Assembly: GCF_003330725.1 (NCBI RefSeq)
Contig: NZ_CP030840.1
Location: 1,054,001 to 1,118,000, forward strand
Direction: 5' to 3'
Source of the DNA: Acidisarcina polymorpha
Lineage (GTDB): Bacteria; Acidobacteriota; Terriglobia; Terriglobales; Acidobacteriaceae
DNA: 64,000 nucleotides
Each line of letters starts with the position of its first letter. Positions within the stretch are counted from its first letter, which is position 1. The notes beneath the pieces are model-generated. The model was given only the letters and a program-made list of their open reading frames with translations. It was not told the origin of the DNA and made no database searches. Below are positions 27,162 to 35,177 of this stretch, in pieces. Made by a program: the position numbers and the translations under genes.

Positions 27162-28568
27162 TCAACGAACAACCTTGACAGGCACTCCGTCAACAATGGG
27201 CTGTCCATTGGTCGTCCCCACCGCGACGGTCTGCCCCTCCTGAAGTCCCGAGACGATCTGGATGGCCGTCAGGTTGTTCACGCCGACCTTGACCGGGACG
27301 CGGCGAAGCTTCTCCCCGTCCAGTACATAAACAAAGTCACGACCCTCGCCAGAATGCAAGGCCTCCCGAGGAATCTCAAGGACACCCGAAATACTGCCGG
27401 TAGTCACGGTGACGGTTACGTTTGTGTCCGGCAACAGCCTGCCATCAGCATTATCGACGGTCACGATGGCTGCCCCGACGTGCCGGGTCGTATAGGTAAT
27501 CACCGTCGACGGAACGCGGGAGATATGGCCCTGCCAGGAGCGACCTGGTAGAGCATCCCAAACAATCTTGATCGGCAACCCGACGGCCAACTGGCCTATT
27601 TCGGGTTCATCGAAGTAGGCGCGCACCTGAACTTTCGTCAGATCGGCTACCTCGAGGAGCCGGTCGCCCTGCTGGACAAACTCAGTCGCGCTCACCGGCA
27701 GTGAATACACGGTGCCAGCGAAAGGAGCGCGCACAGTCGTCTGCGCTAGCGTCTGCTGAGCGGCATCATAGGCAGACTGGGCGTCGGCCAGAGCCGCTTT
27801 AGCGCGCTCCAGATCCAGCGGCGAGTAGGGTGCCTGACTGCGCTGGCTCAATATGTGGAGCGAGGCATTGGCCTGATCGAGACGCTGCTGAGCGGCGGCC
27901 ACTTCGTTGGGGGAGGCCGAACCTTGCGCAACCAGCTTTTTGAGCGTGGCCAACTGTTTTTCCGCCTGGTCCCGGTCGGCTTGCGTTCGATTCAGGTCGC
28001 CAGCGAAGGTATACCGCTCCTGTTGAGTGCCACCCTTGCTCACGGCATCGTAACTTGCCTGGGCCGCGCGTAACCCGCTAAGTGCCGCCGCCACCCGCGT
28101 CCGTGCCTCGGAGTCGTTCATGGCAACCAGGAGCTCGCCTGCCTTAATCTTGTCACCCTCATGGACATACACGGCCTTCACCAAGCCTGGATAGGGAGCA
28201 TGCGCCTCAAAGTTCACCTGCGGCTCAACGATGCCGTTGGTCGAACTGTTGCTCACAATGTCGCCCTTCTGCACCAGGGCGACGCGGATGGGCAGCCTGG
28301 AGCGGGTCAGCATCCGAATGGAATAAAACACGCCCGCCGCAAGAAGCACAGTAGCGACCCATATCCATCGGTTGTTCGTTCGTGCCGCGATAGTCGTCCT
28401 CAGGAGAGTGGTCGAATCAAGAGCCAGACGCCAGTATATAAGAGTCCCAATGAAAGGATTCGAGTCAGAAAGATCCACCCCCCACGGCCCGGAGCGATCC
28501 AGGCAGGAGCGATTCAGGAAGGAGCGATTCAGGAAGGATCTCTGCCCCGTCGCCATGCTCCTCCCCAT
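27162..28568 (-). CDS. HlyD/MacA-type periplasmic adaptor
   Basis: Up to 468 residues. After an N-terminal membrane anchor (WIWVATVLLAAGVFYSI) comes the classical membrane-fusion-protein order: a lipoyl half (GLVKAVYVHEGDKIKAGELL), a long alpha-helical hairpin with LDLERAKAALADAQSAYDAA, a second lipoyl half (TTVRAPFAGTVYSLPV), and beta-barrel and membrane-proximal domains. It joins an inner-membrane pump to TolC. The start is unclear. The 65 or so residues before the anchor are low in complexity and include an in-frame 15-bp tandem repeat (FLNRS), so a GTG at 28478 or a later start is possible. The gene lies 116 bp upstream of the tolC gene. Confidence 0.85.
   Translation of the reverse strand: MGRSMATGQRSFLNRSFLNRSCLDRSGPWGVDLSDSNPFIGTLIYWRLALDSTTLLRTTIAARTNNRWIWVATVLLAAGVFYSIRMLTRSRLPIRVALVQKGDIVSNSSTNGIVEPQVNFEAHAPYPGLVKAVYVHEGDKIKAGELLVAMNDSEARTRVAAALSGLRAAQASYDAVSKGGTQQERYTFAGDLNRTQADRDQAEKQLATLKKLVAQGSASPNEVAAAQQRLDQANASLHILSQRSQAPYSPLDLERAKAALADAQSAYDAAQQTLAQTTVRAPFAGTVYSLPVSATEFVQQGDRLLEVADLTKVQVRAYFDEPEIGQLAVGLPIKIVWDALPGRSWQGHISRVPSTVITYTTRHVGAAIVTVDNADGRLLPDTNVTVTVTTGSISGVLEIPREALHSGEGRDFVYVLDGEKLRRVPVKVGVNNLTAIQIVSGLQEGQTVAVGTTNGQPIVDGVPVKVVR
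28491..28535. repeat. Three-copy 15-bp tandem repeat
   Basis: Three adjacent units of GGAGCGATTCAGGAA (first unit with two differences: GGAGCGATCCAGGCA), ending in GGATC. It overlaps the uncertain 5' end of the adaptor gene and the upstream region of the divergent HAD gene. Confidence 0.7.
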
Positions 28569-28613
28569 CTGGGGTGGCCGGTATGTGCATCTATCCGAGT
28601 AGAGGAGGAAAAC

Positions 28614-29291
28614 ATGCTGGAAGCAGTCTTATGCGACATGGATGGCACGCTGGTCGACAGCAACGCGCTCCATGCGGAAGCCTGGAGCAGGACCTTTGCG
28701 CACTTCGGGATTGTGGTGGGCTTCGACGAAGCCTTGCATCAAATCGGCAAAGGCGGGGATCAAATTATTCCAACTTTTGTCTCTCGCGAAAGTCTGCCTA
28801 GACTTGAGAAGCCGATCAAGGAGTATCGCAGTAGCTTGTTTCACCGCGAGTACTTCAACAGAATTAAGGCATTTCCTGGTTCACGCGAGTTATTGTTGAA
28901 GATGCGCGCCGTTGGCTTGCGCATAGCCGTTGCAAGCTCATCGGAAAAGGATGACCTCGAAAAACTGAAGGAGATAGCTGGGATCGCTGATCTAGTCGAG
29001 AAGGAAACTTCGAGCGATGACGCGAATCAATCAAAGCCTGAGCCCGACATCTTTCAAGCGGCTCTCGATCGACTTGGCGTGCAACCTGCGGAGGCCATCG
29101 CCTTAGGGGATACACCATGGGATATCGAAGCGGCAAGCAAGGCCGGTGTCCCTACGATTGCAGTCACCAGCGGAGGGTGGACCGAGGAGGAACTTCTGCA
29201 AGCCGGAGCCATCGAAGTCTACAAAGATGTCCACGAGATCTCTGAGATGTTCACAAAATCCAGGCTGAACCGGCGAGAGGTTGCAGCCTAA
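28614..29291 (+). CDS. HAD-superfamily hydrolase (beta-phosphoglucomutase/phosphatase-like)
   Basis: 225 residues. HAD motif I is CDMDGTLVDS with nucleophile Asp8 and Asp10; motif II is AVASSSE; motif III is SKPEPDIF; motif IV is LGDTPWDIEAA. The cap insertion between motifs I and II is of the alpha-helical (subclass IA) type. Members are phosphatases or phosphomutases on sugar phosphates; the substrate is not clear here. The ATG at 28614 has GAGGAGG 6 nt upstream. Upstream in-frame codons are antisense to the adaptor gene and are rejected. It is divergent from the adaptor gene. Confidence 0.9.
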   Translation: MLEAVLCDMDGTLVDSNALHAEAWSRTFAHFGIVVGFDEALHQIGKGGDQIIPTFVSRESLPRLEKPIKEYRSSLFHREYFNRIKAFPGSRELLLKMRAVGLRIAVASSSEKDDLEKLKEIAGIADLVEKETSSDDANQSKPEPDIFQAALDRLGVQPAEAIALGDTPWDIEAASKAGVPTIAVTSGGWTEEELLQAGAIEVYKDVHEISEMFTKSRLNRREVAA

Positions 29292-29466
29292 AGCCCCCAA
29301 CAGGTGCCGTGGTTCGAAGTCAAACCTTCATCGCTTCGCAGGGCAAAACGAGCGGCAATCTGATCACACTTTTCAGAGCAGCACACTCAGCGGATGCCTT
29401 TCTAGTTAACCGTATTTACTTAGAACGGACGGCTGTGATGGGTGGCTGCTAGAACCGTCGTCCCTC

Positions 29467-30375
29467 TTAATGCCCGATATAGTCAAAGAGACTTCCCTTC
29501 TCGAGCGTCGATATCACATCATAGAGGGCAGTCTGTTGAGTCTCCGCCGCACTCAGTTGGGTCGTCACCTTACCGAAATCCGCCTGCAGAAGGGTGGTTT
29601 GCTCTGCAAGCAAACCTGCCGACTCTGCCTGTGTATAGGTCGCCGCATTTTGAAGCGCGGTTATGTTGCCGTCGAGAATCACCCGCTGATCGCTTACGTG
29701 GTTGAGGGCTGTGCTCAGCGCCTCGGTGTCCGCCACGGCGGTCGCTGAGGGAGTTCCAGTCGCAAAGTCGGCCACTAAAGCATTTAGCGTTTGAAAGACA
29801 TCGGTCCCGGCAACTCCAGTAGTGAAGACCTGACTGCCGGTCAGGTTGAGCTGGATGGCCTGCCCGGTTGGCGTCTGTATGGAGGTTGTATTATTGTCCC
29901 CGTTGTAGACCACCACCGCCGGTACTCCTGAATTGTTCAGGGTAAAGGGCGTGGTGCTGCCCTGACTTCCGGCAAACAGGAAACCACCCAGATAGCTGGT
30001 ATTCGCGAGTGATAAAACTTCGTCTCGAATGCCCGCGAGCTGATTCGAATAGCCGATCACATTCGTACTATTAAGCGTGCTGTTGTTCGCCGCGGTCGCG
30101 GCTGAAATTGCCGCAGTCAGTTGGCTCACGACCGAACCCAAGGCCGAGTCGCTGAGCTGCAGCCTCCCCTCGGTCGTCGAGGCCGTTTGCGTGAAAGTGT
30201 CGTTTTGTGCAACTTGCGCCGTCAACACAACGTTGTCAGCTGCAGCGCCTGGATCATCGGAGAGGCTGGTGACTCGCGAACCGCTCGACAGCTCCTGAGA
30301 AAGCGTCTGCTCGGTGGCCGAGACAGTGTCGAGCGAGTTGACCAGACTTGGTACGTAGAGTGGATCGACGCGCAT
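29467..30375 (-). CDS. flgL: Flagellar hook-associated protein 3 (FlgL)
   Basis: 302 residues with flagellin-type N- and C-terminal helices: MRVDPLYVPSLVNSLDTVSATEQTLSQELSSGSRV at the start and the C-terminal helix pair near AQTEQTTLLQADFGKVTTQL-like sequence. The middle is Ser/Thr/Asn rich (TGQAIQLNLTGSQVFTTG). FlgL forms the hook-filament junction. It follows flgK with 66 bp between the genes (FlgK stop 30442) and ends the flagellar cluster. It is probably driven by the sigma-28-like promoter before flgM. A short C-terminal sequence (KGSLFDYIGH) is unusual compared with the family end, but the length is within the normal range. Confidence 0.93.
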   Translation of the reverse strand: MRVDPLYVPSLVNSLDTVSATEQTLSQELSSGSRVTSLSDDPGAAADNVVLTAQVAQNDTFTQTASTTEGRLQLSDSALGSVVSQLTAAISAATAANNSTLNSTNVIGYSNQLAGIRDEVLSLANTSYLGGFLFAGSQGSTTPFTLNNSGVPAVVVYNGDNNTTSIQTPTGQAIQLNLTGSQVFTTGVAGTDVFQTLNALVADFATGTPSATAVADTEALSTALNHVSDQRVILDGNITALQNAATYTQAESAGLLAEQTTLLQADFGKVTTQLSAAETQQTALYDVISTLEKGSLFDYIGH

Positions 30376-30441
30376 CTCTTTTCTCCTTTTGTTTTAGGTC
30401 CATCGCCGGTCCGTCGCTTACCGGTGGGCAGGTCACTCGAA

Positions 30442-31905
30442 CTAAGCGACTGTTGTCTGTTCGCCCAGATTGAGCGCCGAAGCAAAGACCGTGTCCAAGA
30501 TTGTGAATACCTTCGAGGAGGCCTCGTAAGAACGCTCAAGCAGCGAGAGTGTCGATGCCTCATCGTTTGTATTGACTGCGGAAAGTGAGTCTCGCTGGGT
30601 TTGAGTTTGGGCCAGGGAAGCCTGTTGCGCAGTGCTCAGAGAGGATGTCTGCGAAACCAGACTTCCCAGAGTCGCGATAAAGTCCGCGAAGTAGTTGGTG
30701 GGAGAGACGGGGGCCGTCACTTGATAAGGGCTTCCCGGCTGAGCAGCGAAGGTCTGCGGCGAGGTTTGTACATTCGCCAGTAGCACCGCGTTTGAACCGT
30801 CGGAAGGGCCTTTCCCTGCAGTGCCTGCCGCCACCAGAGTAGGGTCGGAAATTGCCACCGTGATGCCTCCAGCGATCGACCCAGGCGATCCGCCACTCGC
30901 AGGGACAGTAAAGAGCGGGTATCCGGCAGCAGAAGCGCCGCTCGCCGTCGATCCCGATTGCTGGATCGCATTCAGCCGGTTAGCCAACCCCCCGGCTAAG
31001 GCATCGAGCGCACCTTCCACGTGGGGAATGTCCTGGTCGCGGGTGGTTAGATACCCACCCAGCTGACCGCCTCCTGAAGCGAGGGGAGTGGTAATGTCAT
31101 TGCCTTGAGCGTCGAAATAGTGCGTCACTCCAGCCGAAGGACCGGAGGTCAGCGCAAAGGCGGTCCCTTCCGAGACCAGCAAGGCGCCGCTCGTAGTAGT
31201 TACGGTCAGACCATTGTTTTCGGTTTTGATTTGGCTGATTCCTACCAACTGCGACAGCTGATTGAGGTCGTACTGCCGTTGGTCCTCAAGCCCGCCAGCG
31301 TCGCTTGTCGGGTCGAGCGTCTGGATCTGTTGATTCAGCCCGGCGATCGACTTCGACAATGCATTGACCTGGGTAACGACGCTCTGGCTCTCTGCATCGA
31401 GCGAAGCCTGTTGTTGCTGGAGCTCGGTGATAGAGCCGGAAAAGCTTTCTACGAGGCTAACCGCCGCGCTTAAAACCGTCTCTCGGAGCGAAGTGTCGCT
31501 AGGGTTACCCTCGAGCGGAGTGAGTGCGGCGAAGAATTGGCTCAGCGAGGAGTTTATCCCGCCATTCGCCGCTCCCGCAGTGGTTGAGGTTGCCGCCGCA
31601 AACACTGCTTGGACATTCTGCAGCGCAGCCAGCCGGGTGGCGGTGGCCTGCTGGGTCTGGGTCTGCTGATCGACACTCTGCTCAAGCACCCGGTCGCGCT
31701 GCGACTGAATATCGATGACGCTTGCACCCGTCCCATAAGTCAATCCCGCTATCGTGACTGGAATGTTTTCGTCAAAGATCGCTTCTTTACGGGTGTAGCC
31801 AGGGGTGTTGACATTCGCAGTGTTGTTCGCACTGGCGTTCAGCGCCGCTTGATCGGCATTGAGCGAGGAGACTGCGATGTTCCATGCGGAGTTGAGTGTA
31901 GCCAT
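30442..31905 (-). CDS. flgK: Flagellar hook-associated protein 1 (FlgK)
   Basis: 487 residues. The N-terminus LNSAWNIAVSSLNADQAALNASANNTANVNTPGYTRK is the axial-protein signature (rod/hook family, PF00460). The C-terminal flg_bbr helix is DEASTLSLLERSYEASSKVFTILDTVF. The middle domain is Gly/Ser/Thr rich. FlgK caps the hook and joins FlgL. It lies between the flgN-like gene and flgL, as in the common flgN-flgK-flgL order. The 66-bp gap to flgL and the same strand imply one transcript. Confidence 0.95.
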   Translation of the reverse strand: MATLNSAWNIAVSSLNADQAALNASANNTANVNTPGYTRKEAIFDENIPVTIAGLTYGTGASVIDIQSQRDRVLEQSVDQQTQTQQATATRLAALQNVQAVFAAATSTTAGAANGGINSSLSQFFAALTPLEGNPSDTSLRETVLSAAVSLVESFSGSITELQQQQASLDAESQSVVTQVNALSKSIAGLNQQIQTLDPTSDAGGLEDQRQYDLNQLSQLVGISQIKTENNGLTVTTTSGALLVSEGTAFALTSGPSAGVTHYFDAQGNDITTPLASGGGQLGGYLTTRDQDIPHVEGALDALAGGLANRLNAIQQSGSTASGASAAGYPLFTVPASGGSPGSIAGGITVAISDPTLVAAGTAGKGPSDGSNAVLLANVQTSPQTFAAQPGSPYQVTAPVSPTNYFADFIATLGSLVSQTSSLSTAQQASLAQTQTQRDSLSAVNTNDEASTLSLLERSYEASSKVFTILDTVFASALNLGEQTTVA

Positions 31906-32002
31906 AGCTTTCCTGTCTTTCTAGATCGGATCTGCCTCGCCTTGGCGCAGCTGAGAATGAATCAGCGCAGCTGATAAGTGAGGCGATCGTGTTTGCGCTC
32001 AA

Positions 32003-32305
32003 CTAACGCCGCTCTCGGCCAACAAATGCGCCAAACTCAATCGAGGCAGTCGAGATACCACGTAGGATCGTCAATCGTTGCGCCGTCAACCCTAGTAGAT
32101 GGCCTAGCGTTGAATAACTATGAGCCGCTTGTTCCCACTCGGATGCGGACGCCGGTAGCACGACACAACGGCACGCGTCGACAAGCGTTTCGATTGAATC
32201 GGCGTCCAGAGCCGTAAATGCATCCAGGGTCCGTTCGAGCAAGACAGCTAAGGGCATCGCATCAAACGTTCGATCTTCCTCACGCATTGGAGCACTCTCC
32301 ATCAA
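32003..32305 (-). CDS. Small FlgN-like protein
   Basis: 100 residues with a helical, leucine-rich pattern (PLAVLLERTLDAFTALDADSIETLV). It sits directly between flgM and flgK, where the FlgN chaperone for FlgK/FlgL is usually encoded (50 bp after flgM, 97 bp before flgK). Sequence identity to FlgN cannot be judged by eye, and FlgN is poorly conserved. The call rests on position, size and helical character. The frame begins with ATG 32305, and a second ATG five codons on is an alternative. The lower confidence reflects the lack of a diagnostic motif. Confidence 0.5.
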   Translation of the reverse strand: MMESAPMREEDRTFDAMPLAVLLERTLDAFTALDADSIETLVDACRCVVLPASASEWEQAAHSYSTLGHLLGLTAQRLTILRGISTASIEFGAFVGRERR

Positions 32306-32355
32306 CGATCAACCCCTACCTCTTTGATCCCTGTTTATCAAGGCTGCGCAGCGGC

Positions 32356-32658
32356 TTAGCTATGTAGCAGATGATCAATCAACTTGTCCGCCACATCGGT
32401 GGAGCTCACGGAGTAGCTCCCGTTAGCAAGTGCCTCTTGAATGGACGCCACCTTTTCAGAGCGCACATCGGGGAGGGACGAAGAGGCCGACGCCAGTAGG
32501 GCGGCCGGGCTCAAATGGGCTGCGTCTCCATCTAAGCTCGGATGCGAGTTACTCGGCTCAATCGTTTCAGTCGGTTTAAAGGAAGCGCCCGCTGTCCTGA
32601 TGACTGTGGTATCTTTCGGAATCGATTGCGGTGAACTTGAATTCCATTGAATACTCAT
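32356..32658 (-). CDS. flgM: Anti-sigma-28 factor FlgM
   Basis: 100 residues. The N-terminal half is Pro/Ser rich and predicted to be disordered, as in FlgM. The C-terminal sigma-binding region is DAAHLSPAALLASASSS, LPDVRSEKVASIQEAL, then NGSYSVSSTDVADKLIDHLL, matching the family pattern (VR-x-EKV-x-x-I, then G-x-Y-x(3)-D-V-A-D-K-L-I). FlgM holds FliA until the hook is finished, when it is exported. A sigma-28-type promoter lies just upstream, so FlgM would be made by its own target. ATG 32658 has AAGGAG upstream with a spacing of about 10 nt. Confidence 0.92.
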   Translation of the reverse strand: MSIQWNSSSPQSIPKDTTVIRTAGASFKPTETIEPSNSHPSLDGDAAHLSPAALLASASSSLPDVRSEKVASIQEALANGSYSVSSTDVADKLIDHLLHS

Positions 32659-32682
32659 AACGCCATTTCTCCTTCCACTAGC

Positions 32683-32709
32683 TTATCGGCAGGAAGTCAC
32701 GTCACTTTA
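32683..32709 (-). promoter_or_regulatory. Sigma-28 (FliA) promoter before flgM
   Basis: On the minus strand, TAAA (32706-32709) is followed by exactly 15 nt and then GCCGATAA (32683-32690). This is a perfect match to the enterobacterial FliA consensus TAAA-N15-GCCGATAA. Transcription would begin near 32676, leaving an untranslated leader of about 18 nt before the flgM ATG. The downstream genes flgM, flgN-like, flgK and flgL are typical late genes. Confidence 0.85.
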
Positions 32710-32750
32710 GTAATAATTGCTTGTTCCATTTCGGAGTTTTGCACGTTCCT

Positions 32751-33104
32751 CTAAGGTTTGCGCTCTTCGAAATGGTCGAGGATCTTGCGCGCAATTCCTA
32801 GTCCGCCCTTTTCCGAGAGACCCTTCGCCAACGCCTCTGAGCCGAAACTCATTAATGCACTCCCGCTTCCCTCGGCTGAAGAAGTCAAGCCCCCCACCTC
32901 CGCATCGCCGTCCTGGTTCTCGCCGAAGGGTTGGGTCAAATCGAGAGGTTTCAGCAGCTCCTGCATCAAACTGGCCTCGAACTGGTGGGCGGCGGCAATC
33001 AGCTTCGGATCGAGCTGCGCATCGCGAACCGACTTCGGAGTGGATACCGACCGAAATGGAGCCGATGTCGCCCTCTCGGGCAGCAACTGAGCACCGTTCA
33101 TCAC
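32751..33104 (-). CDS. flgJ: Rod-binding protein (FlgJ N-terminal domain type)
   Basis: 117 residues with the rod-binding domain only: KLIAAAHQFEASLMQELLKPL, then GSALMSFGSEALAKGLSEKGGLGIARKI. The muramidase domain of enterobacterial FlgJ is missing, so another enzyme must open the peptidoglycan. The start ATG overlaps the flgI stop in an ATGA arrangement (33101-33104), indicating coupled translation after flgI. The stop lies 92 bp before the flgM ATG, and the sigma-28 promoter falls in that gap, so the transcript likely continues through or is boosted there. Confidence 0.9.
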   Translation of the reverse strand: MMNGAQLLPERATSAPFRSVSTPKSVRDAQLDPKLIAAAHQFEASLMQELLKPLDLTQPFGENQDGDAEVGGLTSSAEGSGSALMSFGSEALAKGLSEKGGLGIARKILDHFEERKP

Positions 33105-34321
33105 AATACCTCCAATTCGGCTTCAAGAGCGCCCGCTTCCTTCATCGCCTGCAGAATCGAGATGATGTCCCGCGCTGTTGCCCCGATCTGTTGCAGGTTT
33201 TGGACGAGATCGTCCACCGTGGCTCCCTTTTTCAACTCGATATGACTCACTGGGCGGTCTTGCGTCTGAAGCTGCGTTTGCTGAACAACCTGGGTCGCTC
33301 CCTGACCAAAGGAATTTGGCTGCGATACCTGAAATTCGCTGACAACGTTGACAGTCAGGCCGCCGTGAAGGATCGACACCGGCTGGAGGCGGACGTCGCC
33401 CCCAATCACTACGGTTCCGGTCCGTTCATTGACCACCACCTTGGCCCGAGGATAGACCTCGACTTCAACCGCTTCGACCTCGGCCAGCAGCGCGGGCATA
33501 TCTTCCGTCGCTGCTGGCTCGAGGTCGACCCGGCGGCTGTCTACGGCGATCGCCAGTGGCCGCTTCAACTCCTGGTTGATCGCTCCGGCCATACGCTCGG
33601 CAGTGCGAAAGTCGGCCTCATTGAGGAGCAGCGAAAAGCTGTGCATTTGCTTCAGCTCAAGCGGCACCTGCCGTTCGACGATCGCTCCATCCGGAATCCG
33701 GCCGGTGGTCGGATGGTTAAACTGCTTGCTGTTCCCATTGCTCGTGATTTCATAGCCCCCCAATACGAGAGGACCTTGACCCTGCGCATAGATCAGCCCG
33801 TCCGGCCCGTAGAGCGGAGTCATCAGCAGTACGCCGCCTTCAAGACTTCGGGCGTCACCCGCCGACGAGATCGTCAGATCGAGTCGATTTCCCGGACGCA
33901 AGAAAGGTCCCATCGTTGCGGTGACAAATACTGCTGCCATATTTTGGACGCGCAGCGTCGACGCTCCTCCGGTTTGGGGCAGTGTCACCCCCATCCGTTC
34001 GAGAGTAGAAATTAGAGTTTGAACAGGAAACACTGCTTGAGTGCTGTCTCCAGTACCATGCAATCCGACCACTAAGCCGTAACCCACCAATTGATTGTCG
34101 CGGATGCCTTCAACAGTGGCTACATCTTTCACCCTGGCGAGCTTTGCAGTTTTCGCAGCCGTCGGAGGCGCCGAGTTCCGGAGAAACGGGATTTCACTCC
34201 CCGATCCTCCCGGGGGCAAGGCCGCCTGGGCAGCCCCTCGACTTGATATACATGGCAGAGAGAAGAGCAGAAGCATGGAAAGAACTAGTCCCGAACTTGA
34301 AGATATTGATTGCCGTGACAA
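33101..34321 (-). CDS. flgI: Flagellar P-ring protein FlgI
   Basis: 406 residues with a signal peptide (SSSGLVLSMLLLFSLPC). Family landmarks are RVKDVATVEGIRDNQLVGYGLVVGLHGTGD, VTLPQTGGASTLRVQNMAAVFVTA, GPLVLGGYEI and RAKVVVNERTGTVVIGGDVRL, with AGALEAELEVL at the end. FlgI makes the periplasmic P-ring around the rod. The stop overlaps the flgJ start by 4 bp. It starts 10 bp after the flgH stop, so flgH-flgI-flgJ are one tight operon. Confidence 0.95.
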   Translation of the reverse strand: MSRQSISSSSGLVLSMLLLFSLPCISSRGAAQAALPPGGSGSEIPFLRNSAPPTAAKTAKLARVKDVATVEGIRDNQLVGYGLVVGLHGTGDSTQAVFPVQTLISTLERMGVTLPQTGGASTLRVQNMAAVFVTATMGPFLRPGNRLDLTISSAGDARSLEGGVLLMTPLYGPDGLIYAQGQGPLVLGGYEITSNGNSKQFNHPTTGRIPDGAIVERQVPLELKQMHSFSLLLNEADFRTAERMAGAINQELKRPLAIAVDSRRVDLEPAATEDMPALLAEVEAVEVEVYPRAKVVVNERTGTVVIGGDVRLQPVSILHGGLTVNVVSEFQVSQPNSFGQGATQVVQQTQLQTQDRPVSHIELKKGATVDDLVQNLQQIGATARDIISILQAMKEAGALEAELEVL

Positions 34322-34331
34322 GGGAAACCTC

Positions 34332-35177
34332 CTAGAACACCAGCAACCGCTGGAAGAGCCGCACGATAAAATTTGGACGATACGTGTAATCGTTGATAAT
34401 GCCCTTGCCGGCTACCTCGAGCTCGAGATTAGTGATCGCAGTCGACGGTACCTGATTGAGCGCACTCACATCCTCAGGCCGCACCACGCCCCGCAAGCGA
34501 ATGGTCTGAGTCTGCTGGCTGAAGGTCACCTGACGCACCGCCTGAATAACCAGCATTCCGTTCGGCAACACTTCAACCACTTCGCCGCCTAGGGTGGTTG
34601 CCAGGTTGGAGTTTGAAACGCTTTGCCCTTGCGCATTGAGGCCGGAGCTGGAGGTCTGATTGAAGAGGTTCTGAAGGCGATTATTGACTGCCAGAGAACC
34701 GAAGAGTGAGGAGATTGCGGAACTCATATTCGAGGCTCGCGAGTTCTTCACCGTACCGTCGGTGGAGGCCGAGAGGCTCTCCGACACGACGACCGAGATG
34801 ACATCATGGAGATTCCTGGCCTTGAGATCGGTCGACAAGTGGGTCAGTCGGCCATTGACGATCCATAGCGATCCGGTCGTGGGGGGGTCGATGCGATAGT
34901 CTCCGCGCACCCGTTCGATATACGCAGAGAGCGCGATATCAGCCGGCGCCGGCTTGGATGGTGCGATCCTCTTCATCCATCGCCCTTGTTCTTGTGCGTA
35001 GCCAGGCGCGACGCCGGCTGGGTTAGAAACAGCCTGACCGCCGCTCGTCTGGGTTGAGGACTGCGAAAACAATCCGGCCCTCCCCCAGAGCACCAAGGCA
35101 ACAATGATGACGCCTCTGCGTGTCCGAGTAGAACGCTCGAAGAGACATTGAGAGAAGTGCCGGGGCCGGATCTTCAC
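34332..35177 (-). CDS. flgH: Flagellar L-ring protein FlgH, apparently without lipobox
   Basis: 281 residues. Family landmarks are GSLWIVNGRLTHLSTDLKARNLHDVISVVVSESLSA, the repeat NNRLQNLFNQTSS, GEVVEVLPNGMLVIQAVRQV, QTIRLRGVVRPEDV, and the final YTYRPNFIVRLFQRLLVF. FlgH forms the outer-membrane L-ring and normally is a lipoprotein. The N-terminus here (RRGVIIVALVLWGRAGLFSQSS) has a hydrophobic segment but no Cys after it; the only Cys in this region is at residue 11, before the hydrophobic core. It thus seems to use an ordinary signal peptide. The start overlaps the flgA stop by 4 bp (35174-35177). Confidence 0.9.
   Translation of the reverse strand: MKIRPRHFSQCLFERSTRTRRGVIIVALVLWGRAGLFSQSSTQTSGGQAVSNPAGVAPGYAQEQGRWMKRIAPSKPAPADIALSAYIERVRGDYRIDPPTTGSLWIVNGRLTHLSTDLKARNLHDVISVVVSESLSASTDGTVKNSRASNMSSAISSLFGSLAVNNRLQNLFNQTSSSGLNAQGQSVSNSNLATTLGGEVVEVLPNGMLVIQAVRQVTFSQQTQTIRLRGVVRPEDVSALNQVPSTAITNLELEVAGKGIINDYTYRPNFIVRLFQRLLVF

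Noticed and set aside
28161-28613. 5' extension of the HAD frame
   Set aside because: Antisense to the adaptor gene; a strong ribosome site sits directly before ATG 28614.
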